Shown: positions 18,441 through 26,466 of the stretch, piece after piece
Numbering within the stretch: position 1 is the first letter of the stretch
Layout: the number at the start of each line of letters is the position of its first letter
Source: Paraphysomonas bandaiensis
Lineage: Eukaryota > Chrysophyceae
Direction: 5' to 3'
NCBI GenBank assembly: GCA_965644295.1
Contig: CBFFRP010000194.1
Coordinates: 1-26,466, forward strand
Length of the DNA stretch: 26,466 nucleotides
Notes under the pieces: model-generated
Database searches by the model: none
The model's input: only the letters and a program-made list of their open reading frames with translations
Told to the model about the DNA's origin: nothing
Made by a program: the position numbers and the translations under genes

Positions 18441-19130
18441 ATGTCAGTCACTGTATTCAGAGTAGTGCTGTTGTTATATATTACATACAGCTGTAGTTGT
18501 ATAATGTTTGATCGATTAGAAGTATTTACATCACCTAAACCACGAAATTCATGGAAAGGATATAAATTAACGGGATTAGCTCGTACTATAGGTGGGGCAC
18601 TTGTTATTGGTGGTAGTGCTGCTGCAGGATTGCAAGCTGTGACTATGTGTAGACAACTAGCTGATTCACGGGTATCAGCTCAAAGGGGAATTATTGACAG
18701 ATTAAATAGGATTCAAGGAGATAATTATGAACTCCAGCAATCTTTAAGGAAGTTACAGTCACTACATTCTGGTAATATGACATATTTAAAGGCAGCTATT
18801 AGCCACCAAAAGTCAGTAATTATGCAATTTGCTGACCAATGTGAGCACCGGATTTTGCAAGTTCGGAGTGCTGTTGATGAATTAGAAAAAACATATAATG
18901 ATAGCATGTTACAGTTTGAGCAATTTACGGAGCAGCTAGTCAACGACGACGAAAAAAAGTTTGCAGCGTTTCGTGATCAGTTGTCGTTAGAAGTGGACAA
19001 CCTCAGAGCAGTTGTAAATGAACTGAAGGACTCTTTTCCTGAGCTGATTAAACTAAGCGACGAGAAGCTTATTTCTGAGTTTAATGTATTTCGTAAAAAT
19101 ATTGAAACATTGGTGTCTCTTAAAAAGTAA
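18441..19130 (+). CDS. Single-pass membrane coiled-coil protein, family unknown
   Basis: A single uninterrupted 229-codon frame. The first 22 residues (SVTVFRVVLLLYITYSCSC) look like a signal peptide or anchor. A basic stretch (SPKPRNSWKGYK) leads to a second hydrophobic, glycine-rich segment, residues about 46-68 (LARTIGGALVIGGSAAAGLQ), with small-residue spacing typical of packed membrane helices. Residues about 80-225 are charged, heptad-like and without proline except one, consistent with a long coiled coil; the protein ends SLKK. I do not recognise the family. A signal peptide followed by Phe-rich sequence could fit secretory or complex-plastid targeting, but that is speculation. The frame is much longer than expected by chance at this AT content and starts just downstream of a shared divergent promoter region. 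Confidence 0.6.
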   Translation: MSVTVFRVVLLLYITYSCSCIMFDRLEVFTSPKPRNSWKGYKLTGLARTIGGALVIGGSAAAGLQAVTMCRQLADSRVSAQRGIIDRLNRIQGDNYELQQSLRKLQSLHSGNMTYLKAAISHQKSVIMQFADQCEHRILQVRSAVDELEKTYNDSMLQFEQFTEQLVNDDEKKFAAFRDQLSLEVDNLRAVVNELKDSFPELIKLSDEKLISEFNVFRKNIETLVSLKK

Positions 19131-19562
19131 TGTACTAAGTATTCTCGTGTCCATTTGATTGCTTCGTAACAATAACACAATGGCAGCTTGCTGGGGGCTG
19201 ATGTTCCCACTTTAGTGATGGTAACCAGTAACTAGAGTTGTCATCATGACTAATTCTGTATTATTATTATTTATTTACAAAGGAGTTATTTCGAAACTAT
19301 ATTCATGATTCATGTATTCAATATTCATTAGTATCCAGTACATTTTCGTCGATTCATATTAGTATCTATTGTCAAAGTACAAGCTGATAATAGAATTCGC
19401 ATGTTTTACCAGAGGGAATCTGATGTGACAGCAATAACTTACGCTGCAATCTGTCCTTAGTATCACAACTAGAAGTGTACTGAGTGTAATACGTACTGAT
19501 AACAGTTGCCCAATTTGAACAAGTCTGATCGAGCATTATCAATGGAGGTGTAAGATTGTAAC
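19131..19562. other. Intergenic, no supportable gene
   Basis: AT-rich. A 79-codon minus-strand frame (19611-19372) begins inside the inverted-repeat element at 19563 and has no recognisable motif, so I do not call it. Confidence 0.5.
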
Positions 19563-19713
19563 TGCCCCATTCCGAGGGCGTGGCTATAGTGTAAGCTGGC
19601 TGGTGCACCACCTAAAAAAACACGCTGAGATTTTTATTAATAATCTATACGTTACTTAGCTTAGTCAACACTAGCACTTCACTAGGGTACGCTCTCAGAA
19701 TCAGAATGGGGCA
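19563..19713. mobile_element. Short element with terminal inverted repeats, copy 1 (MITE-like)
   Basis: 151 bp beginning TGCCCCATTCCGAG and ending CTCAGAATGGGGCA, so 13 of 14 terminal bases are inverted repeats. A second copy lies at 21314-21456. Copy 1 has an extra six bases near its right end (CAGAAT repeated) and a few substitutions. No coding capacity and no clear target-site duplication. Confidence 0.8.
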
Positions 19714-19980
19714 TATACATTTGGAGGCAAACCAAGTTCTGTACTGCTGTACTATTGTTCTGTACTGCTGTACTATTGTTAATGACATTAATGAAAAATG
19801 TATTATAATGGCATTAATGAAAAATGTCCCGGCAATTATAATGGCCATTAATACCTACTAACTTAAAGTAGACAGCACCACTCATATAATAGATAGTGTT
19901 GTGCTCCCTAAATAACTAATTTTTAGTTAAATATCAGACTACAAATTTTAACTACTTCTCGCTCTCTACTGGCACATCAG
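19714..19980 (+). other. Possible 5' exon and intron of the small membrane protein gene
   Basis: A candidate start is the ATG at about 19808 (Met-Ala-Leu-Met-Lys-Asn) with a GT shortly after it. The stretch ends in a good branch-like TTTTAACTAC, a pyrimidine run and CAG at 19978-19980. The first exon is a guess; the acceptor is convincing. Confidence 0.3.
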
Positions 19981-20180
19981 AATTTTCTTACATGGAGGGC
20001 TTACAGGGCTTTTCCGATTGCAGCATACATTGTCGCAGGCCATCTCGCAGGAGGTATGGGGGCAGGCACTGCAGGAGTGCTGCAGCAAAAGCAGCAGTAG
20101 GCTCAGCATATCTACTGCTCTTAACTTTTATGGCTTACGATATTCGTCGACAGCAGGAGCGACGGAACCAGGAAGACTAA
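19981..20180 (+). CDS. Small two-helix membrane protein, 3' exons
   Basis: After the acceptor at 19980, the frame reads NFLTWRAYRAFPIAAYIVAG to 20053. A 32-nt GT-AG intron (20054-20085) then leads to AKAAVGSAYLLLLTFMAYDI, a basic RRQQERRNQED tail and a stop at 20178-20180. Two hydrophobic helices and a charged end are visible, and base composition is higher in GC than the flanks, as in the other genes. Size and layout resemble small subunits of inner-membrane complexes, but I cannot name a family. If the 32-nt intron is not real, the first frame would end at 20100 with a Gly-rich tail instead. Confidence 0.42.
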
Positions 20181-20843
20181 AACACGGATCATCGTAAAGA
20201 TCTCGTGCACTTGTCATAAATCAATATCAAATTGTGTAGCCCCAAGATATATCCAATCAGCCCCAAGAAATGTTGTTAACTATACCTTCATAATAAACTG
20301 CGGTGCAGAATATATATAATCTGTGTAATTTATAATTTAATGCTTTTTGGATACAGTTCAGGAGAAAATGTTGTTCACTATTCCTGATATCTAGCAACTA
20401 CCCAATCAATCTCGCACGATGGAACCTAGGGCATTAGTAACTAAACCAACTCTTCCCAGCAAAAAAATAGAATGAGTACAATAACATCATAGAGTTCATT
20501 GGAGAGAGAAGTGTATGAAAAAGTTACCAACTTAAGTAGTTATTGCTGTTTACAAGCACTTTCTCTTCAAGAGTCTTAGAATATTTAAAATAATATATTA
20601 TCCCCATTTTGACTAAAAAAAGCTTTGTTTTGACCTGATTTTGTCTCAACATAGCGCTCATATCAGCACAGGTAAAATATAGACATTCAACTTCAATATT
20701 CGGTTCAACAGAAGCTCACTTCTATCTTTGTAGTAGTGAAATTGACAGTCATATGTATGTGATTTTATTATACAACACAATTAGAAAGTAGCCACAATCA
20801 TAAGCCGACTACATAAGTGTATTGTATATTGCGTATAAAAGTG
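20181..20843. other. AT-rich intergenic, nothing seen
   Basis: Both strands are full of stops, and no repeat shared with the rest of the window was recognised. Confidence 0.6.
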
Positions 20844-21165
20844 ATGATGATGCTAATTAAGGCATTGCCTTTCGTGCGACTACCACTGTTCATATTCATC
20901 ATCACACTTATGTACGAAATTCAACACCTCACAGTTGATATTCCCTCAGTATCCTTCTATGGTAAGAGTACATTTGTTGTAGCTATTATATATAGAAATT
21001 TGGGGGTTTATTGTTTTGAGTTGATCTATAGTGCAATTTCTATATTCTCAAAGCATATACAGTATACACATTTAATATGTATTCTCATTTCTATTTTCTT
21101 AATGTGAATCAGGAACACCTACTTCTTACTACAGAAAGCAAGCTACTAATAGCTATACAATCTAA
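20844..21165 (+). CDS. Possible small membrane or secreted protein, two exons
   Basis: From ATG 20844 the frame begins MMMLIKALPFVRLPLFIFII, a signal-like hydrophobic start. A strong donor (G|GTAAGAGT) follows at 20962 and a good acceptor (TTTCTTAATGTGAATCAG) ends at 21112. Splicing these gives a 54-residue protein ending YYRKQATNSYTI. Without splicing the frame reaches 21107. The length is within chance for AT-rich DNA, and this intron (151 nt) is longer than its neighbours, so this is only a candidate. Confidence 0.22.
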
Positions 21166-21200
21166 TATTTTCAACATCATGAGGATAAGCTACAATTTAA

Positions 21201-21293
21201 CCTAGGGATAAGGAGTATCGTCCCTTGTTTAAATTTTAAAACTCGATTCAAAATTTTGAACGCGGGACGATATAGCCTCCTTATTGCCCGTGG
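21201..21293. mobile_element. TTAA-flanked hairpin element (93 bp)
   Basis: The sequence from CCTAGGGATAAGGAGTATCG to the end CCTTATTGCCCGTGG is an imperfect inverted repeat over nearly its whole length, with a short central spacer. It is flanked on both sides by TTAA (21197-21200 and 21294-21297). TTAA is the target duplication of piggyBac-type transposons, so a tiny non-autonomous derivative is one explanation; a hairpin RNA is another. Confidence 0.6.
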
Positions 21294-21313
21294 TTAAATA
21301 TAACTATATATAG

Positions 21314-21456
21314 TGCCCCATTCCGAGGGTGGCCATAGTGTAGGCTGGCTGGTGCACCACCTAAAAAAATACGCTGAGATTTTTATTAATAATCTATACG
21401 TTACTTAGCTTAGTCAACACTAGCGCTTCACTAGGGTACGCTCTCAGAATGGGGCA
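21314..21456. mobile_element. Short element with terminal inverted repeats, copy 2 (MITE-like)
   Basis: 143 bp with the same TGCCCCATTC / GAATGGGGCA ends as the copy at 19563-19713 and the same orientation. The inner core, including GCTGGCTGGTGCACCACCTA and TTTTTATTAATAATCTATAC, is nearly identical. Confidence 0.8.
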
Positions 21457-21514
21457 GTAGCTATCTAGTATTTTATAATATTGGTTGGTAGTGGTGCCGA
21501 TATATATAATATTA

Positions 21515-21752
21515 TTCCCTGAAGTCAGCAGATGTCAGGTATATCAATATTATGCTTTGCCACTGCGTTTGATTTTTGCTTTGAGTGATATAGCGAAAGT
21601 GGTGGCACCATGGTGCTTGCCGTGACGCACAAGCAGCTTTTGTAGCTTTAAATAGTAGGATATTAGAGTTACACACAAGTTAGTTAAATGAGTTCTGACT
21701 CTTACACGCCTATTGCTAAAATCAGACATTCACTACTATATTATTAATTATT
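21515..21752 (+). repeat. R1 family repeat, second copy (one arm plus outer part)
   Basis: Matches the reverse of 10700-10925. The outer tract (CAGATGTCAGGTATATCAA, GCGAAAGTGGTGGCAC, TGGTGCTTGC) comes first, then the arm (GTGACGCACAAGCAGC, AAATAGTAGGATATTAGAGT, CGCCTATTGCTAAAATCAGA). A second inverted arm was not found nearby, so this copy is partial or differently organised. Confidence 0.72.
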
Positions 21753-21927
21753 ATGGTGTGACAGTGAAGGTCATTTTATTATAGGTGAGTACCTAGTTCA
21801 GTTACTCGATTTAAGAAATCCTAAATCTCAAATCTCGATATTATTACAATATATCTTTGAAACCAAAACAGCTATTCGACTGTAAATATGTGCAGCAAAT
21901 AGTAAATGACACAGTAAAATCGAAATT

Positions 21928-23767
21928 CTATCTGCGGTACACTTTTCCCCGTTGGGACCCACCTCCTCTGGAAAACGCTGACCCGGGGCGTTTGAATCTA
22001 CTACTGTGTTCTACTTCATTCGTGCGGTATCCATTCCCAGCTTTGCTCTCTATATTTCTGCTCTCCCTATTCCTGTTATATCCGCGCGGTCTATTGTTAT
22101 CATCACTGTCTGTGCAGACAATCTTACGTCCCCTCTTTTCCCTACGCGGCTCATATGTATTATCGATGTATTCATCATCGATTGGGTCATCGAACATATC
22201 CCGACCAGAGGCATCCCTGGAGCTTTGGTCTTGCCTACGGTTGCTCGGCTGCTGCAAACGCGGACGCTGATTACTCTGATCTCGCCTACTACTCTCGCGA
22301 CCCCTGCCTTCTCTGCTTACGTCTAATTTCGTTTTAGATAAATCTGAAAAATATACTACATCACGTCAGAAATAAATAGTGAGGAAGATACTTACATGGA
22401 TTTCTACAAGATGGTTCTGTTTCTGGGTTATTCACATAATCAGCATGGTGCCCCGCCAATCCGCAGGTAGGACAGTATAGTCTCCTGCGACTGAAATATT
22501 AGAACAAGAATAGCCTGAAAGCAAAAACTGACTTATCATGCACAGGCGGCAATGTGAGACACATGCAGTGTCCTGTCTTCCCGCAGGACATGCAGAGGGT
22601 AGTATCGAGAGGACCTTCTATCTTGTTGCGAGCAGTAGCAGAGTCCATACGGCAAAAACGCTTATCATGGGTACGCGATCCACACAGAGTGCATACAACT
22701 GGCCGCATCCCCTTATTGGCAGATTGACAGTTACGGGAGTGATGACCAAAAGTGAAGCATCGGTAGCATGCAATATTAGGACAGTCCACAGGCTCATGGT
22801 CTGTTCCCGCACAGAGGTGGCATGGAGGCATTACTTCATCATTCGGGCACTCTGCTTGTCGGTGACCCGTCTCACCACAAGAATGACATTTCGACGATAT
22901 ATCACCCCCAAAGTACCTTCTACCCTGACCTCCTAGGCTCTGGCGCTGATTTCCTGTCCCCTCCACCTTTACACGCACTGGTCGACCACCAATATCTTTT
23001 TCCTGGAGCTTGTCTGTGCACTCCGACAAATATTCCGATGCGACTGTTGAGGGGGGTAGATTTAGCACTGCCACTGCCATGCCAGAGGGGCGGTTACTCT
23101 TGCGATCCATCACTATTTCTACGCTCTCGAAAGAAACTCCGTGCCCACGGGCTGCAGAGATTATCTGCATCCGTTGTTACATACTTCACGTAAATTATAC
23201 AGATGCGGCACTAACCTTGCCTTCCGATATGGTATAGGGAAGGTTGAAGAGGCGTAGTTTATATGTCGTATTATCTTCGGATTCACTATCACTATCAGAT
23301 GTTTCCTCATCACTATTTAGTATTCTTCCATTTACATCATACTCATCACTACTTTCACTCTCGACATCATGTTGCTCTACAGGCAGCACATTTTTTGCAC
23401 TGCTATGAAATTCCCGAAGCAAATCATCACGCAATGGACACAGCGCAGGAGCTTCAAGAATTACAGGTGCCCTCTTTTGACTTAAAAAATTTGAAAGATA
23501 TGTAGAAACTGTTTTACCAGATTGTAATACTTCACTCGTATTACTATGTGAATGGTTTGAGTGAGTGGTGTCATCATGTATACATCGCTGTCTTTTTCCT
23601 AATGAAACATTCACTTCATCATTTTTTGCATCATATATTAAAGTTTTTGATGTAGTTTGAATTGTTTTTGATATTGATGATAGTTGATCATGTGAATTGT
23701 TTGATGTATCACTATCATTCTCCTCATCTGATGAGAGTAAACTCTCTTGAAATAATAATTTACTCAT
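21928..23767 (-). CDS. RRM and multi-zinc-knuckle RNA-binding protein, 4 exons
   Basis: Exons 23767-23216, 23164-22533, 22490-22396 and 22343-21928 give 564 aa; introns are 51, 42 and 52 nt. I use the ATG at 23767 (SKLLFQESLLSSDEEND), since the longer upstream frame is low-complexity. Residues 1-167 are acidic and Ser-rich. An RRM-like domain spans 168-253 (LRLFNLPYTI as RNP2, RPSGMAVAVL at the RNP1 position). Four canonical CX2CX4HX4C knuckles follow at about 277-290, 299-312, 317-330 and 342-355. Two variants come next, CMSCGKTGHCMC (375-386) and CPTCGLAGHHADYV...C (400 on). The last 140 residues are Arg/Gly/Asp-rich. Arrays of such knuckles occur in Air1/Air2 and ZCCHC7 of the TRAMP RNA-surveillance complex and in CNBP. 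The added RRM makes the exact orthology uncertain, but nuclear RNA binding is a fair inference. Confidence 0.87.
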
Positions 23768-24403
23768 ATATTTGATTATATGTATAGTAATCTGATGAAT
23801 AGTATACTCATTCGAGTGTTTATTCTGCTGGTGGTTAGGTTGATTGTATGTATGTATGTATGTGTGTGTGTTAATGTGGTAGGAGGCTGAGAGGAGAGTG
23901 ATCCACAACTTCTCCAGTATATGTATGTGTACCTATACAGCAGTATACACCAGTACTCAAGTCTAGACAGAGTAGGAACTATTGGACACGTACGTAGGTA
24001 TCATACAGCACAATAATGTATGTATGGGTTTTGTATTGCAAACCCCTAAAAATTGATCCACAGGAGGGATTTATAGACCCGAAAAGCTATGAAATACACA
24101 GTTTTTTATGATGTATATATATCTAGAAATGCATACGTGGAATACGTATCGGCAGTGAACATCTTCTTTTTCGGTAATAAAATGAAGTAGAAATCCTCTT
24201 TAGAACTTCAGTATAATTACGGCTGGAACACACATAATTGTTGTCTCAATATTAGAGGCATATTTGAACAAAAATACACAAAGGATGCCGATACGTATAT
24301 GTGTGTGTATATCTCATAGTTAACTGTCATTGTCCATAGCACACATTATCAATCGACTTATCTCCATTATTGCAATTTATTATAAAAGAATAGTGTGACA
24401 GTT
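23768..24403. other. Divergent intergenic region
   Basis: Lies between the start of the RRM/zinc-knuckle gene and the start of the CEP19 gene. It contains a short tatg/tgtg simple repeat at about 23847-23872 and AT-rich sequence. No gene is supportable. Confidence 0.6.
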
Positions 24404-25034
24404 ATGGAGGAGGAGCCATTTGTGCGTAGATTTGCAATAAAGTACAGTCCTCCAACACTAGGTACTTATAAGCCTATACATACATATACATATACATACA
24501 TATATATACATACATGTACATACATATACATACATATATATATAATACTCTTGCAGTTGTAGAATATAAATCTGGTTCCAGTATATTTTTAAAGAAAATA
24601 CGAATTAAGAAAAGAAAGAATATTGTGAGTGATGTGATCTGATACGGATTAGATGTGTTGATTGTATCATATGAGTAGACAGAGGAGAGGATCTGTGATA
24701 AGCTTATGGAAATGTACCCTTCAGTTCTTGGACCAGACAAAATAGACAAAGAGCAATTGTTGGACCTTATCAAATTGCTTTTGACTGACAACGGCAGTGA
24801 AGATTTAATCACAGATGATGTCGATTTGAATAAAGTTGATGATGTAAGTTACATACACTTAACGTACGTCATTGTCATATACAATAGGAAAAACTCATGA
24901 AAGCGAAGGCACAAATGGACGTTAATTTTGAAAAACATCGCATATTGCCTGGTGATCCAGGGTATGTGTGGGATAAACAGGTAGAATTTGAAGAAGGCGA
25001 CGAGGACTGTGACTGGGATGAAGATAGTGACTAA
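24404..25034 (+). CDS. CEP19: CEP19-like centrosomal/basal-body protein, 4 exons
   Basis: Exons 24404-24461, 24557-24624, 24679-24843 and 24888-25034 encode 145 aa (human CEP19 is 167); introns are 95, 54 and 44 nt and all junctions keep frame. The start reads MEEEPFVRRFAIKYSPPTLV, matching the beginning of CEP19 (Phe-x-Pro-Pro then a hydrophobic strand and basic residues). The C-terminal half is diagnostic: DLNKVDDEKLMKAKAQMD, NFEKHR, GDPGYVWDKQVEF and a final CDWDEDSD, equivalent to the LNKLDD...MD..FEKN...DP.FVYD.EVEF...W tail of the family. CEP19 sits at mother centrioles and basal bodies and in animals helps start ciliogenesis through RABL2 and intraflagellar transport. Its presence indicates a ciliated stage in the life cycle. 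The first intron contains tacata simple repeats. Confidence 0.9.
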
Positions 25035-25821
25035 GTACATACTTTCCTTGTTAAAATTTTATGTTTACTCTTTTGTATGGATATGTAACTGTGGGATTGT
25101 TCTGTATGTCATTGGTGATAATAAGAATGGATGCGCACTGCGTTCTGTATTTCAAAGAACCCCACAGCGATATGTTGATGGTACGCAATTCCACTGGAAA
25201 GTAGCATTATTCACCTGAAATAATCAGGAATCGTGCATGATGTTTCAGAATATCGTAAGTTGTAATGACTGGTGCAGATTTTTGTGTTTAGTTTTTTCCG
25301 TTGATTATTTGAATTTCGTTCAAGTCCTACATACCGAAAAAGATATACCTACATATCTACATATGACATACCTTTGTACTTTATAGTGCCCCAATGTCAC
25401 CACCGATTCTCCTTGTAACTCCTTTTTTCTCTCCCTATTTTCAGTGAAGTAACGACACCACAGCAATTCCTCGCGTTCTTTTTCACCAAAGTGATAGGCG
25501 ACACATGATGTTATATGTTATCCAGAAACTTCTTCTAACCTTACTGGGGTTAAGTGGTAAGTGGTGATCCTTCATATTTCCAAAGAGGGATAAAAACAAT
25601 AATGCTTGCTAATCAAGCTTACATGATTACTATTAGTAGTAGTAATACGTCCCATTGTATTCAGTAAAACATTGGATGAATATGCAAGTTCACCAAACAC
25701 CGTCATTTTTAGCGTAATTCCGTTGGATGCACACCAACTCTCCAAGTAAATTTTGAACTTTGCGTATATATTGGTTGTTCTATATTGGTTGTCTATAAAT
25801 TCATATTTAGTTTCAATCTCT
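25035..25821. other. Intergenic, weak exon-like fragments only
   Basis: A pyrimidine-rich run ending CTATTTTCAG at about 25433-25443 precedes a short frame (EVTTPQQFLAFFFTKVIGDT, stop near 25508). The opposite strand of the same area is also open for about 60 codons. With no partner exon or family match I do not call a gene. Confidence 0.4.
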
Positions 25822-25885
25822 CGACGCACAAGCAGCCTCCGTAGTGTTAAATAGTAGGATAATAGAGTTTTTACTAGTTAGTTAC
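25822..25885 (+). repeat. R1 family repeat, fragment
   Basis: CGACGCACAAGCAGCCTCCGT and AAATAGTAGGATAATAGAGT followed by TAGTTAGTTA match the R1 arm at 21621-21690. The similarity stops where the AT-rich hairpin block begins. Confidence 0.65.
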
Positions 25886-26043
25886 AGGTAGAAAAAAACG
25901 GGGAGGCGGGACAAGAGGGGGCCTCTTTTTCTACCCCACTGCCCCTCAAGGGGCCTCTTCTCTTCGAGTGTTTCCAATTACAACCTTCGGTTGTAATTCC
26001 TTCTCTTTGTAAGTTTAACTTATAACTTATTATTAATAAGTTA

Positions 26044-26157
26044 TAATTACTTTATATATTATTTATATTCTTAAATAAAATTAATTACTTTATATATTAT
26101 TTATATTCTTAAATAAAATTAATAACTTTATATATTATTTATATTGTTATAATAAAA
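26044..26157 (+). repeat. 38-bp tandem repeat, 3 copies
   Basis: Units start at 26044, 26082 and 26120 with TAATTACTTTATATATTATT. The first two look identical and the third carries a few changes near its end. Confidence 0.9.
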
Positions 26158-26161
26158 AGTA

Positions 26162-26316
26162 ATATAGATAACAAAGTAGATTTAATAAGTAGATTTAATA
26201 GTAGATATAGAGAGAGGGAAAAATTAAAATGAAAAATAATTTAAATTTGTAAAGGTTATAAAACCCCGGGATTCTACCATTAAAACTACTTATTAAATCT
26301 ACTTTGTTATCTATAT
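26162..26316. repeat. Perfect 31-bp inverted repeat with 93-bp spacer
   Basis: 26162-26192 (ATATAGATAACAAAGTAGAT...) and 26286-26316 are exact reverse complements. Part of the left arm (AAGTAGATTTAAT) is repeated once more directly after it. The spacer has a purine run and no gene. Confidence 0.88.
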
Positions 26317-26344
26317 GACTTTTTTATAATAATGTCTAATGGCA

Positions 26345-26434
26345 ATGCTTAAAGCTCTGGAATGTAGTTGTAGTGATATAATGGCGAATATGCTTAAAGC
26401 TCTGGAATGTAGTTGTAGTGATATAATGGCGAAG
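26345..26434 (+). repeat. 45-bp tandem repeat, 2 copies
   Basis: ATGCTTAAAGCTCTGGAATG... occurs at 26345 and again at 26390, apparently exact. A third, reduced trace (AAGCTTTAAGC) follows. Confidence 0.9.
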
Positions 26435-26466
26435 CTTTAAGCAAAAACGTCCCAATTTTTATATAA

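Larger units (their letters stand above)
25887..26466. other. Hairpin- and repeat-rich AT block, possibly organelle-derived
   Basis: Composition changes abruptly here. A GC-rich head (25887-25965) has an inverted repeat GGTAGAAAAA/TTTTTCTACC (25887-25896, 25926-25935), a GCCCCT/AGGGGC hairpin and GGGGCCTCTT twice. Next come a perfect 10-bp stem with a TTC loop (25976-25998), a palindrome around AACTTATTATTAATAAGTT, and long A/T runs. Clusters of GC-rich hairpins in AT-rich spacers are typical of fungal, algal and protist mitochondrial or plastid DNA. No gene is present in the part seen. Confidence 0.5.

Noticed and set aside
19372-19611. 79-codon minus-strand frame
   Set aside because: Starts inside a short inverted-repeat element and shows no motif or splice context.
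22538-23193. Plus-strand frames of 132 and 123 codons
   Set aside because: They lie opposite the zinc-knuckle exon, whose regular Cys/His spacing shows that the minus strand is coding.
24470-24545. Tandem tacata repeat as a separate microsatellite feature or gene
   Set aside because: It is a short degenerate repeat lying inside the first CEP19 intron.
24988-25218. 76-codon plus-strand frame overlapping the end of CEP19
   Set aside because: Out of frame with the CEP19 last exon, begins inside it and has no recognisable family.
25433-25508. Possible terminal exon after a pyrimidine-rich acceptor
   Set aside because: Only about 20 codons, no partner exon in a compatible frame, and the opposite strand is equally open because of purine/pyrimidine bias.
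1-26466. CRISPR array, bacterial operon or prophage
   Set aside because: The repeats lack regular spacers, and the genes have introns and eukaryotic domains.

Overview
The window is nuclear DNA of a eukaryote, probably a unicellular one with a flagellated or ciliated stage. The evidence is spliceosomal introns in five gene models (many of 29-63 nt, GT-AG), LTR retrotransposons, and a clear CEP19 homologue, a basal-body protein found in ciliated lineages. I cannot name the lineage from sequence alone. No tRNA, rRNA or CRISPR was found.

Layout. (1) 1-10168: two near-identical Ty1/copia retrotransposons on the minus strand, head to tail and sharing one 231-bp LTR. Element B (4723-10168) is complete in length but carries two frameshifts. 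Element A (1-4953) runs off the window edge and contains a 1.12-kb internal tandem duplication. (2) 10169-12056: a repeat island with a 600-bp element bearing ~105-bp inverted arms (10222-10819) and a heavily decayed copia pol fragment on the plus strand (about 11200-11745). (3) 12057-16026: a divergent gene pair, a DEK_C + double-SWIB chromatin protein (minus) and a stand-alone membrane-anchored ketosynthase (plus), separated by a 438-bp perfect TATG microsatellite. (4) 16257-18009: a truncated relic of a related copia element, then a secreted/ER fucosyltransferase-like protein (minus). (5) 18441-21456: a single-pass coiled-coil protein (plus), one or two small candidate membrane proteins (plus), two copies of a short element with terminal inverted repeats, and a TTAA-flanked hairpin element. 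(6) 21928-25034: an RRM + zinc-knuckle RNA-binding protein (minus) and the CEP19 homologue (plus). (7) 25887-26466: an AT-rich block packed with hairpins and tandem repeats, unlike the rest and reminiscent of organellar intergenic DNA.

The cellular genes do not form an obvious pathway; they look like ordinary compact protist genes invaded by transposons. Exon models were built by hand from GT-AG boundaries, reading-frame continuity and family resemblance. They are strongest for the SWIB, ketosynthase, RRM/zinc-knuckle and CEP19 genes. The strongest unusual observations are the shared-LTR copia tandem with an internal duplication, the Asp-Thr-Cys-Cys protease motif in place of Asp-Ser/Thr-Gly, introns as short as 29 nt, a 39-nt microexon that completes the DEK_C domain, the giant microsatellite in a bidirectional promoter, and several unnamed repeat families.
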